NCBI GenBank assembly: GCA_904066235.2
Contig: CAJFCV020000001.1
Span: 13,015,291 to 13,079,290 of the forward strand
Length of the DNA: 64,000 nt
Reading direction: 5' to 3'
Source: Bursaphelenchus xylophilus
Lineage: Eukaryota > Nematoda > Chromadorea > Rhabditida > Aphelenchoididae
The notes beneath the pieces were generated by a model. It had not been told where the DNA came from and ran no database searches. It saw nothing but the letters and a program-made list of their open reading frames with translations. Positions within the stretch are counted from its first letter, which is position 1. The number at the start of each line of letters is the position of its first letter. Below, piece by piece: positions 33,726-44,559 of the stretch. Both the position numbers and the translations under genes were made by a program.

Positions 33726-35182
33726 TATAAAGCGGGAGATAAAAGATTTTCTGAAAAATTTTTGAAATTTTTCTGTTTTTACTTTTTTTTTTAAAAAAAA
33801 AGTAAATTTTCAGTTTACTTCAAGGAAAATGCAAAAAAAAGTCAATTTTGTTTCTGGCTTTCCGACTTCAAGGTCGGGAGTAGGACCGGATCTTACTCCC
33901 CGCTCGGAGTCGCCGAAAGTCAGAGCTTGTTTTTACTTTATTCCTCTTTTTGGCCCCGCACTGCAGGTTGCAAGGTTGATGAAAAGTCTTTCCCTGATGT
34001 GTCAAGTTTTTCTCTTCCGAAAAAATTATTTTTACGTTTGTGCGATGTTGTGAAGCTATGTTCTCCACGAAGATGGGATGGAAAGTGATCAAGTAAGTTA
34101 GCATTGGCAAGAGATGTACGTTTTTCATTTGACATCAAAAATTTCCATTTTATTTCAGAGAAAGGTACAAAATTTTTCCAATTCGTAAAGCTTCATGACC
34201 ATGGATAATGTAAGTGAGATTATCTCCTTTTTTGCTACGACGTCAAGATTCTAAGTCGGGAAACGTTTAGAGGAGACCCCACTCTCATGTATATTCTCCA
34301 TGTATGAAACCCCATAAATTTTGAGGAATAACGACGTAAAAGTTTCAAATACTATACTAACTTTCCAAAAGTATGTTATACTAAAGTAAAACCTATGCAA
34401 ACTATCTTCAAGTTATTGTAACAACGTTATTTGAGCCTTATTACGTTATTACCTCAGTTTAGAACGCATTCGTGGCAAAAATCCGGCAGATCTGAGCGGA
34501 TTTCGATATTGTACATGACACCTAGAAATCGAAATTGGTGGCGTTTGATAGATAGAGTATATAACAAAACTAAAGTGAGGTGTCCTCTAGAACTCGCCAG
34601 CCTAGAACTGTTAACTCCAATAACGGAACAAAAAACGCGATAAGCGCACTTACATTATCCATGGTCATGAAGCTTTACGAATTGGAAAAATTTGTACCTT
34701 TCTCTGAAATAAAAGGAAAATTTTTGGTGTCAAATGAAAAAAGTACATCTCCTCTTGCTAATGCTAACTTACTTGATCACTTTTCAGCCCATCTTCGTGG
34801 AGAAAATAGGTTCACAACTTCAAAAAAAATCAAAACGTTTCTTCCGGGAGAGAGAAATTTGACACATCTGGAATTCCCGGGCGCAGCTCGCAAAAATAGT
34901 TTTGAAGAAAATAAATTGGCGTGCAGGTGAGTAAAAACGGCATCCTACTCACCAGCCAAAATGGGCGAGCCATTTTTGTTTCAACTTTGCGGATCGACCT
35001 TTTGGCGAGCCATTTTTGATCCAACTTTCCAAAAATTTGTCGTTCGGAGTAAGAATGTTTTTTGACTCTCCGAAATCGAAAATTTCCGGAAATTTTTCAA
35101 AATTTACTTTTTTTTTAAAAAAAAAGTAAAAACAGAAAAATTTCAAAAATTTTTCAGAAAATCTTTTATCTCCCGCTTTATA
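33726..35182. mobile_element. 1.46-kb fold-back element (family G), copy 1
   Basis: Terminal inverted repeats of roughly 75 bp start TATAAAGCGGGAGATAAAAG and include a perfect TTTACTTTTTTTTT hairpin. Inner inverted arms (about 33980-34220 and 34660-34870) share CATGACCATGGATAATGTAA. The element lies between TA dinucleotides. It has no intact transposase. Copy 2 at 58910-60368 is nearly identical along its whole length. Confidence 0.9.
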
Positions 35183-35348
35183 TGACTCGACCTGTAACTC
35201 CATACCCCATTGAAGTACTTTCCTTGTAAAAAAAAACTTTTCCGAACTCTCTGAATTTTTTTTTTGAAACCGTCTAATCATCAAATTTTCCGTCTAAAAT
35301 CATTGCATTCTTTTATTCGCTGTACATTTTTAAATTAAATCCCTCGGA

Positions 35349-38300
35349 TTACAATCGCGGTTCGGCGGAGGTGACTCTGCTCTCGAATCCGCAATGGTTG
35401 CGGCCTCGGAGAATGCGGAAGGTGCCCTTCTCTCCCCATCCCTCGTTCCAGGAGTTGGCCACCAACCAGTACTTGACGTCGTTCTCAACTCCCCATCCGA
35501 TGATCTTCACGGCATGACCGCCCTTGCTTCGGCCGGCCTTGTGCTGGAATTTTGGGTGGTTAGAAACTTCTTGGTATTACAGTGGTGGACCTGTGGCAAA
35601 AAACGTACCATTTTGCAACCGGGAAGTATCAGAAAATGTGGCAAAATACCTCCCTCTTCAAGTGAAAAAAAGTCTGATTTCAAAAGGGAGTTTTGTGAGG
35701 GAAACTCTTCAAAATGGAGTTTTTCCACTTGGAGAAGGAGGTATTTTGCCACATTTTTTGATACTTCCCAGATGCAAAACGATATGCTTTTTGCGACTAG
35801 ATCAGCTATGCCTCCGTAGATGGTGAGAATTTCGGTAAAAGTTCCTTATTTTGGCCACAACTTATAACTTTGCGGCAACTGGTCGGAATTAGCCCAAATT
35901 TTGCGTGCACGCTCAATTCACCGTTGTCAATGCCCGGACAGTGGATTTAGTTAGTGAGGTACCTTCTTTTTTACGTACCACCTTACCCTTCAAAAACGGC
36001 TGCAGCCTGTGATTTTACACTTTATACGATGAAACATGTCCGGAACTAAACTTATTGCCTCCGTATGGAACTAAATGAGTCGTCATTGTCTTCGTACCCT
36101 TAAAACTATTGAGCTACTATATACAGTAAGTCAGTGCCGAGCTAGGTCGAAGCGTTTTTTTTCCTAACTTTAGTGCCCCAAGCTTGGGCGCAGTTCGCGG
36201 AGTACCTTTGTTGTGGCCAAAATAAGGAACTTTTTCCAGAATTTCTGGTATGTTCACACTTGTCGGGAAAATAATGTGGATTTGTCGCAGCAAAATTTTT
36301 CGTCGCGTCGCAGACAAATCAACCGTTGCTAGCCATCGCAAACAGACGATGAGCAATTTCAAGGAGCAAAAAATCCACATTATTTTCCCGACAGACTGAT
36401 AATAACATACATATTTATACATACATACATATATATATATATATATTCTTTGCTTACCTCATAAACACCTCCCTCATAGTGCAAGAAATCTTCGAAGACG
36501 GTGAACGCGGCCTCAACCGGCCCATTCTCCAGGATCTCTTGCTGAATCGACTGCTCGCTTCTGAACACAAACACCGAAGTCTCGGCCCGATGCTTGTCAC
36601 TGTTGTAGGTCAAGTAGTTGGTGACACAAGTGGGAGTGCAGGCTGGAGTTCGCTCAATGTTGCTGGGGCAGTCCTTGTACGCGGTACCCTGAAGCAAAGG
36701 CGATTTTTAGCAAGCTGTTACAGGGGAAGTACCCCAAGTGCAACGCTCAGATTTTGATGAAACTTGGCACAAATTTAGAATAAGTTTTTCTAAGATATAT
36801 GTGAAAATCCTAGCTCGCGCTTTGCAGAAACAACCGAGATTTTTTGATCGAAAGTCGGCGAAAATTTTAGGACTTTTTGCCGAATTTCGGCACGAAAAGT
36901 TTCATGCCTATTTCTACCGTAAAGGGTAATGTTTCTACAAAAAATCAAATTTTTCCGCACGAAACTGCCAAAGTTATGGCCAAAAAGTGTCTTTTCTCTG
37001 ACCGCTCTCCACATTTCGTGTACCCTCTCATCCGCAAAAGACCGTTGAATATCTCGGCTCCCTATGTAAATTCAGAGCTAAAATTTTAAGGAATTGATAT
37101 GTGGCCTAGCTCGAGTTTTTGGACAAAGTTTTGGCCAAAAAGCGTTTTTCTCTCTGACCGCTCTCCACGTTTAGCGTGCTCTCTCGGCGGCAAAAATCGT
37201 TCGATATCTCGGCGGCGCCGCAAAGCGCGAGCTAAAACTTTCAGGACTTGATATTTAGTCCTTACCCGACGTGTGTGCAAAATTTAAAGAAAATCTGAGC
37301 GTCGCACTTGGGGTACTTCCCTTGTCAGTTTGACGTGCTCTCCCCTCCCTACCTTGACATGATGAGCGCATGGTTTGAAGGGATAGGGGCGACAAGTGTC
37401 CTTGGTGTTGTACGCGCCTCCCGAGACGATCCCATTCGAGTGGTAGTAGTTCCACGCCGCCTCCGGATAGCCTCCATTACAGCCGTAGCCGCAGTTGCGG
37501 CAGCAACTCATCAAGTCTTGGGCCGAGATTGGGACCTGCAGTTTCCCGTTGCTCTTGATGCAAATACGATCGGAGATGGCGGACACAGTGGCCACGGCCC
37601 AACAACTCCCGCAGTTGGACTGGTCGCGGATGTCGTTCAGGATTTTCGCGCATTGTGGCCACTTTTGGCGCACGTCGAATTCGGCGGGGAGAGCGGAATT
37701 GACGGTTAAATGAGTTGAAGTCAAGTTTTCGAACTCTTTGGGGGCGTCCAAGACCCCGAGAAAGGTTTGTTGCTGTTCGTGCGAAAGCCCAATGAATCGG
37801 TTGTTCTTGGTGGCCTAGAAATGTAAATATTTTTTGCTATAAGTGTGCTATCTGTCGGGAAAATAATGAGCTCTCTGTCGCAGCGAAACTGGGATTTTTT
37901 TCGTCAAGAAAATGAGTTGTGTTGTGGCGAAATCAAATTTTTTTCACTTCAGCGACACGATTGACGTAGCCACATTTTGCTTATTATTTTCCCGACAGAC
38001 TGAGAGTATCCTAAGAAATTACGATTCCTTACAGTCCAAGTGGTCTTCAATGAGTTGATGTAGTCGACGAGAGCATCGCCGGACAATTTCTCGGCCCCCG
38101 AAGGGAGTTCAAGGTGGTCCTTGAGGTAGGGCGTGAAAACATTGGCCGAAACGCAGCCGAAAATGGCCACAAGGGAGAATAGGCTACTCTGAAAATTTTT
38201 ACCATCAGCTGGCAAGACCTAATCAAAGTATGATACAATTTTTGAATTGAAGACTACAATAACCCTCGCCAAAGATTTTGATTGAAAATTACAGTAACCC

Positions 38301-38716
38301 AAAAAATTTTTGCTTGAAAACTACAGTAAGCCTCACCAAATTTTTTTTGCTTAAAAACTACAGTAACCCAGAAAATTTTTTTTCTTGAAAGCTACAGTAA
38401 GCCTCGCCAATTTTTTGATCGAAAATTACAGTAACCTTCAAAAAAATTTTGCTTGAAAGTTACTGTAATTCTGAAAAATTTGTTACTTGAAAAATACAGA
38501 AAATCTAAAATTTTTTTGCCCGAAAACCATTGCCAATTTTTTCTTTAAAATTACCTTGAAAAATTTTTCCTTGAGAAATACAGTAACCCTCGCCAACTTT
38601 TTCTTGCTCTAAAACTACAGTAACCCCCAACAAAATTTTTGCTTGAAAACTACAGTAACCCTCTTCAAATTTCTTGCTCTAAAACTGCAGTAACCCCCAA
38701 AAATTTAACTTGCCAT
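35349..38716 (-). CDS. Cathepsin B-like cysteine protease, 348 aa
   Basis: Five coding exons join in phase: 38716-38714, 38188-38033, 37814-37353, 36688-36458 and 35543-35349. This is a secreted or lysosomal papain-family (C1A) protease, commonly intestinal in nematodes. The signal peptide is [16 protein letters not shown]; the propeptide runs to about residue 90. The active site shows [10 protein letters not shown] (C124), [11 protein letters not shown] (H294) and VANSW (N314). The cathepsin B occluding loop is present with its HH pair (PCAHHVK), and the [13 protein letters not shown] block is intact. Length fits the family. Exon 1 contains only ATG and its intron uses a GC donor. Introns carry a tandem ACAGTAACCC repeat, MITEs B and C, and a family F repeat. 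Confidence 0.97.
35579..35805. repeat. MITE family C, copy in cathepsin B intron
   Basis: The left end is ACAGTGGTGGACCTG; the arms CATTTTGCAACCGGGAAGTA and its complement are well preserved. The right end has diverged. Confidence 0.8.
36259..36400. repeat. MITE family B, copy in cathepsin B intron
   Basis: TTGTCGGGAAAATAATGTGG at left mirrors CCACATTATTTTCCCGACAG at right, with GTCGCAGC inside. Confidence 0.9.
36430..36448. repeat. AT dinucleotide microsatellite
   Basis: A run of about nine AT units sits just inside the 5' end of cathepsin B intron 4, next to an ATACAT tract. Confidence 0.8.
36720..37318. repeat. Repeat family F in cathepsin B intron 3
   Basis: Two successive units are recognisable by TTTTTCCGCACGAAACTG, ATGGCCAAAAAG, CTCTGACCGCTCTCCAC and TATCTCGGC. 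The ends GGGGAAGTACCCCAAGTGCA (36722) and TGCGACGCTCAGATT-type sequence are inverted at 37290-37318. Confidence 0.8.
37849..38003. repeat. MITE family B, copy in cathepsin B intron 2
   Basis: TATCTGTCGGGAAAATAATG at left mirrors CATT..TTATTTTCCCGACAGACT at right. Confidence 0.9.
38230..38700. repeat. Tandem repeat filling cathepsin B intron 1
   Basis: About twelve degenerate units of 36-42 bp share AAAACTACAGTAACCC and TTTTTGCTTGA. They fill the long first intron directly behind the start codon. Confidence 0.85.
38709..38714 (-). other. GC-AG donor directly after the start codon
   Basis: ATG at 38716-38714 is followed at once by GCAAGT. Joining ATG to 38188 gives an intact signal peptide ([11 protein letters not shown]). 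The only GT nearby (two bases on) produces a stop. Confidence 0.75.
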
Positions 38717-39020
38717 TTCAGCGGACGAGAGCCTGGTTTGATAACAACATTGCTCCAAACAGTCTTTGTTTTATACTCGCGAAACGTGTGACGTCAATGG
38801 AATGATAGCAAAGTCATTGTCTGGATGACCAAACAATGCTCTTATGATAAGAATTAGCTTTCAAATTCTTCGAGGCCAAAAATATGTGTTGATAATGGAA
38901 TTGGTGGAACAATTGTTCAAGACCTGATGCAATTGCAATTAAAATTCCGATAAACAATGTTGGCTACGACATGGGCAGGTCGTGATCAAAATGTTTGATT
39001 GTGAAGGCGCTTTGTAATTC

Positions 39021-39272
39021 ACAGTGACGGACCTGATCCAGAGGCAATAAAAAAGGTCTCATTTTGCATCCGGGAAGTACGAAAAAATGTGGCAAAATAC
39101 CTCCATATCCAAGTGAAAAATCTGTGATTTCCAAAGCGTGCCCGCTCTTTTTGTGAGGGCCCTTCAAAACGAAGTTTTTTCCCTTGGAGAGGGAGGCATT
39201 TTGCCACATTTTTTATTACTACCCGGATGCAAAATGGTACGTTTTTTGCCACTGAATCAGGTCCGTCACTGT
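39021..39272. repeat. MITE family C, copy
   Basis: Full-length copy with CACAGTGACGGACCTGATCC and GGTCCGTCACTGT ends. Confidence 0.9.
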
Positions 39273-39282
39273 AAGCCTGGTC

Positions 39283-39612
39283 GGGTCAAGGATAGGCTAT
39301 CACATTTTTTTGAGGTATTTTACATATACTCAAATCAATCATATCAAGATAAAAGTTACGGATCTTCGATGTTTGCCGCAAATTTTGGTCTTTTATATGT
39401 TACAGTAACTAAGGATAAAGAAAACTTATGTTAGTAATAGCTAAAATTAGAAAAAATGGACACATTGCAAGTCTCCGCCGAGCCTTCACCGAGTGTCCGC
39501 CGAGAGTCCGCTGACCATAAAACGGCTTTGACAAGCCTCGTAGGCACTTTTTACAACCTTTTTTTGCGTATCCACCTGCCCTACGTTTCGTATCCATCGA
39601 CTTTGTGATCCG
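39283..39612. repeat. Single arm of fold-back family H
   Basis: It matches the right arm of 20580-21480 (AAAGTTACGGATCTTCG, TTTTGGTCTTTTATATG, AAATGGACACATTGCAAGTC, CCACCTGCCCTACG) and lacks the opposite arm. Confidence 0.75.
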
Positions 39613-39635
39613 GATAAAAGATGTTTTATTTTGAG

Positions 39636-40064
39636 GGCTTGCCACTGTCAAAATTTCGGCTCCGGCTCTTAGCTCCCAGAGCCGGAGCCGAGGCCAAATT
39701 TGCAGCTCCGGCTATTGGCTCCGTGCAAAATTTAAAAAAACATGCCGGTTCCGAATCCCGGCTCCCGTGCAAAAAAATTTTTTAAAATATTTCTCCAAAG
39801 ATAAACGTTATTAGTGCCAGAGATCATACACCCAACGTTTTTGCAGCCAAAGTCGTATGCAACACACCCTTCCCAGTATTTTTCAAGCAATTTGGTTTAA
39901 CAAGATCATGAAATTTTTACTTTTTTGAACGCTGAGAAGCCTGGCTCGACTTTGGGCTCGGGAGCCGGAGCCGCACCCAAAATTTCCGGCTCCGGCTCTG
40001 GCTCCCGGCTCGGAGCCGCTCAGAGCCGGAGCCAAGAGCCGGCTCCGGAGCCGTGGCAATCTCT
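39636..40064. repeat. MITE family A (GGCTCC palindrome), copy 3
   Basis: It has the same structure as 3794-4222 and 33080-33486, with CCGTGGCAATCTCT at the right end. It directly abuts a partial MITE B (TCTGTCGGAAAAACAATGTGG at 40078). Confidence 0.9.
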
Positions 40065-40069
40065 GTCTG

Positions 40070-41390
40070 CAACTCAAGTCTGTCGGAAAAACAATGTGGA
40101 TTTTTGTCATGTTGCAGAAAAATGTCTTGCTTCCCCGTAGTCAAGCACCAAATCATACATATTCAGCGACGCAAGAAAACAAACTTTTTTTGTTCTCTTC
40201 CTCCTTTAAATTTTGTAGCCTTTCAAGCTACAAAAACAAAAATTCCATTAACGCTGATAATAAAGCAATATTCCTCTGCAATCATTGGGCATTGCCCCAA
40301 GGCATACCATTCGTTTTGCGGGCCACACCCTGCATAAAACACGAAGACAAAGTGCTCAACGGTAATGGCTTGATAAATCATTTTTTATTTCAAAAAAGGC
40401 TTCTGTTCACCTGTTTCCCAAAAAATTCTTTCCCTCGAAAAATGAAATAGATACTCTCTGTCAGCATTGTTTTGAAAATTCGACGTTGAAAAAATTTATG
40501 TCACCTGTTTGGACCCGTTTTTGTAGACACCCCGGTTTTATTCCAATGACCGTTTTGTCCCCAACAATTATTTTTGAAAGGTCTTTGACCAGCTAGCCAA
40601 TGATTTAAAATCACAGCCATTTTTTTGAATGGCTAGATCAACTTGCCAAACCGTCAGAATGATGCTATAGCCTCAAAAAAAAAGAAATAGCTAAAAAGTT
40701 GGAATGGGTGTCAAAAAGTTGCAAATGAGAGCCAAATTATTAAAAATAGCTAGTAAAAAAATGGGTCCTTTTGGTTATAAAAATGGCTAGTAAAAGATCC
40801 TTTGGCTAGCTTTTTCGGGGCTTCACAGCTATTCTGACACTTTGGCTAGCCATTTCAAAAAATCGGGCGTCATTCCTATATTTTGACCTCCATTCGAACA
40901 ATACCGTCATGGGAACAAAAACGGTCGGGGGACAAAAAAAAGTGGGGACAAAAACGACCTGGGGACAAAAGGGCCCAACAAAAGTGGGGACAAAACCGGG
41001 ATGGGGACAAAAACGGTTGAGCCTGAATTCTCCCTTTTTTTGAACACTCCCCCATTTTGAAAATTGATAAAAGGAGGTGTGACATGTTATACGATGAAAT
41101 TTTTTTTAAAATTGAAGGAATTAGGTGTGACATGTCATACGATGAAATTTTTTTCAAATTGAACATGTTACACCTCATTTTTTCAAGTTGAAAAAAAATT
41201 TCATCGTATAACATGTCACACCTTATTTTTTCAATTTTCAAAATGAGGGGGAGTGTTCAAAAAGGGGGAGAGTTCTGCCGCAACGGACAAAAACGTCCAT
41301 CACGGTCATCTATGGAAGACTACTATGCTTTTTTATTGCCAAAAAATTCATTATATTGTACATGACATCACAGTGATGACAATTGACCTT
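40070..41390. other. Intergenic repeats, no gene
   Basis: Contents are a partial MITE B (40078-40110), a stretch of ATGGCTAG / CTAGCCAT inverted strings (40600-40860), GGGGACAAAAACGG tandem strings (40900-41020) and a 230-bp palindrome at about 41030-41265 made of CATCGTATAACATGTCACACC and its complement. No coding potential is visible. Confidence 0.6.
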
Positions 41391-41393
41391 ATC

Positions 41394-41521
41394 AGTCTGT
41401 CGGGAAAATAATGAGCACAATTTCGCTAAACTGGAAAGCAATCTGGTTTTTTTTTTTCAATTCATTTTCTCGGCTGCGATTTTCACTACGACAGAGTGCT
41501 CATTATTTTCCCGACAAACGG
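41394..41521. repeat. MITE family B, copy
   Basis: AGTCTGTCGGGAAAATAATG mirrors CATTATTTTCCCGACAAACG. It ends 12 bp before the stop codon of the kinase-like gene and therefore lies in its 3' UTR. Confidence 0.9.
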
Positions 41522-41533
41522 ACATTACATATA

Positions 41534-44500
41534 TTACACGCCTTTGGACAAGTCGAATTTTTCTTTCAGCTGGTATTTCTCCACCAATTTGTCCACATCT
41601 TGCAGCAACAGCTTCACTCGCAACACCCATTTCGCGATCCGCGCTTCATCCACTCCTTCCACCGTACTATGCGATTTTTTGCAATACACCGGGGTCAGCA
41701 GAACACAAACGAAAACTTGCTGAATCACCGCCAAATCGTACAACTCCTGGACAACGTGACGGGAGAAGGGCGCCGGAGCGTTGGATTTTGAGAATTCGGC
41801 GACCAAAGTGTTGTAGTAGGTGTCGAGAACGGCGCCCGTGATCTCGCGCCGAACGTCCGCGTCCACGCACGCCGTCATCCAGCGGGCCAGGTCGCTGAGC
41901 GAATTCCCTGAAGGTTGGGGGAATCGGGATTGCTTAGTTTGTCATTAACTCTTGATTTTTTGATATTGTAATTGACAAAAGTCCCCAAAATATGCTAAAT
42001 TTTGAGATAAGGAAAAAGTTCATGGAATTTTATGAAACTTGGCACAAATTTAGATTATTTCTTGCCAAGCCATATACGAAATTTCCAGCTCACTATTTGC
42101 AAAAAGATTCGAGATTTTTTGTCCGAAAGTTGGGCAAATTTTGACAATTTTTCGCAAATTTGAAAAGTTTCCGCGTTATTTCAACTAGAGAGTGTAACAT
42201 TTCCACAAAAAATCAATTTTTTCCGCGCGAAACTGGCAGAGATATGGCCAAAAAACATTTTTTTTCTCTGACCGCCCTCCGCCTTTCGCGTACTCTCTCG
42301 GAAGACTGCGGAATATCTCGGCTGGCCCTGCAAACCGAGAGCTATGATTTTCGGGGATACGAATCGCCTTGGCTTGTCTCAAATTTCATTAAAATCTGAG
42401 CGTGAGTCAAGTCTCCCCCCTGGCTGGGTCAACTCTTCCCCTTCGCATTTTGAAACCAAAATCCGACGCATTTACCTGCATTGCACATTTGGAAGTCAAT
42501 GAACGCAACCAAATCGTCGCTGACAGTTCCGTTTTCGTTCAAATTGAAGAGGACGTTCTGGCCCCAACAGTCGCCGTGGACCAGTCCGACCGCATTCAGC
42601 TCTTTGGATCGATAATATGCCGTGTATCTGAAGAAAGTGCGAGTGCGAATGGACTGGATCTTGTCGAAATCTTTTAGTTCTGCAAAATTTTTGAGGTTAT
42701 TTCTGATGTTTTTTTTGGATTTTTTTGCTTTTTGATGACTTTATATTATCCATGAGCAAATGCGTTTCAGAAAAAAAGTTTCTGGCTGTAGAAGTTTTTA
42801 CCATGCCAATAATTGTTTACAATGACATGAAAAAGCATCTAAGACAATTTTAGACAAAATTTGAGTTCATTGCCTAAGGGTAAATACCATTTTTGTTTAT
42901 TTTCTCCATGGCTTTTCCCATAAGTCATCAAAATCCCCTTACCGTACTCAACGGCCGCTTTCTCGATTCGCTCGGCCGCCTCGACCATTCGATCCGTGTA
43001 GAAGGCTTCGCCCTCTCGCTGTCTCCACGGCTGACCCGGCAGCTGATACGCGAATGCGTGCAGTTTGGCCAACCCGACCGCAATACTCATGGTCTGGTTG
43101 GGAGAGACGTAGTCGAAGAAATGAAGGCCGCCCGTTCGCCCGAAGAAACTCTCCATCACCAACGCCCCTTGAATATCTTGTTTAGGGTCGGTTTCAGCGA
43201 TAAAGAAGACTTTCGGGACGAATGGAGCGTCCCGGTCGGCATTGGCCATCATTTCGTAGAAGAGGCATTCATGGTTGTGGGCCTCAAAAACGAACTGCGC
43301 ATCCTCGGAGAGGCTGTTCAGAGGCTGGAAAATTATGGCTCAACTTTTTCTATACTGGTTTAAAAACAATTTTTAACAAAAAATTTTGGTCGAAAAGTCA
43401 TCATGACGTCTTTTATATACAGGGTGGGGAATCTTTGTGGCCCGATTTGAATTGGCTAAACTTCTTTAGTTTTTGGCCAAATCTTAAAACTCTTTTTTTC
43501 CCTGAATCCTCAGACAACCCATAGTAGGTGACTTACATCCATTCCCGCATCTTTCCGGATCTTGTTGATCACCGAGAGGACCGGGAATTTGACAATCACA
43601 TCCAAAGGACTTCTGCGGTTTTCAAATTGAAAAATTGCACGATAGACTTTCGACAAATGGCCTTTTCCATCGCCAATGTCGTTTATATCCACCTGAAAAC
43701 GGAAAGAAGCTGAAAATTTGCCGTAAAATTTGACTAAAAAACAATTTTTTAAGGGTAAAATACGAGCTGTTATCATCATTTTTTATAAAATTCCAGTGAA
43801 TAATTTTAAAATCTTGGTCGATAATTTGAAAATTATGGTCGATTTTTTGAAAAATTTAAGTTGATAATTTGTGAAATTTTGGTCGATAATTTCAAAACTT
43901 CAGTCAATTTTTTCAAAAATTTTGCTCGATAATTTGTGAAATTTTGGTCGATAATTTCAAAATTTTGGTCGATAATTTCAAAATTTTGGTCGATAATTTC
44001 AAAATTTTAGTCAATTTTTTCAAAAATTTTGGTCGATAATTTCAAAATTTTGGTCGATAATTTCAAAATTTTGGTCGATAATTTCAAAATTTTAGTCAAT
44101 TTTTTCAAAAATTTTGGTCGATGATTTGTGAAATTTTGGTCGATAATTTCAAAATTTTGGTCGATAATTTCAAATTTTAGTCGATTTTTCGAGAAATTTC
44201 AGTCAATATTTTTTGAAAAATTTGGTCGACAATTTCAAAATTTTTAGTCGATAATTTCAAAACCTTGCTCGATAACTTCAAAATTTCAATCGATAATCCC
44301 AAAATTTCAGTCAATAATTGCCACTAAAATAAATTTCATGCTATAATTAATAATATAAAACCCTTAAATGCAGAATTCGATCCGATTTGAGGGTCTCGCC
44401 GAATTCCCCATGTGTTTCCTTGAGAATATCGACCAGCCATTTGACTGTATACTCGCTTCCATCGAATTTCAGCTTCAAATAATAGTCCTCATCCACAGTC

Positions 44501-44559
44501 TGATTGATTACCAGGTCCGTACCGAGCTTCGCTGCCAATTCACAATCAGCCAGCGCCAT
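41534..44559 (-). CDS. CHK-kinase-like (DUF1679/EcKinase) protein, 437 aa
   Basis: Five exons join in phase: 44559-44362, 43692-43537, 43324-42943, 42679-42476 and 41907-41534. Members of this aminoglycoside-phosphotransferase-like family are thought to phosphorylate small molecules such as ecdysteroids or detoxification substrates. The N-lobe has IGDGKGHLSKVYRA (glycine loop) and VIVKFP (lysine). The catalytic loop is GLVHGDCWGQNVLF (H280, D282, N287) and the metal-binding motif FIDFQ (D307). The segment KLHAFAYQLPG also fits the family. Length fits (about 400-430 aa). Intron 1 is largely a 21-bp tandem repeat, intron 4 carries repeat F. Confidence 0.93.
42010..42405. repeat. Repeat family F in the kinase-like gene
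   Basis: It carries GATGAAACTTGGCACAAATTT-type start, TTTTTTCCGCGCGAAACTGG, TATGGCCAAAAA, CTCTGACCGCCCTCCGCC and ATATCTCGGC blocks and an AAAATCTGAGCG end. Confidence 0.8.
43800..44320. repeat. 21-bp tandem repeat in intron 1 of the kinase-like gene
   Basis: The unit GGTCGATAATTTCAAAATTTT (21 bp, given here as unit with T runs) occurs about 25 times with drift, best conserved at 43940-44100. A 21-bp period equals two helical turns, so AAA/TTT runs stay on the same face of the DNA. Confidence 0.9.

Noticed and set aside
34431..34643. 70-82-codon frame shared by both fold-back G copies as a transposase
   Set aside because: It is too short, has no catalytic motif, and is copied with the element; probably non-coding.
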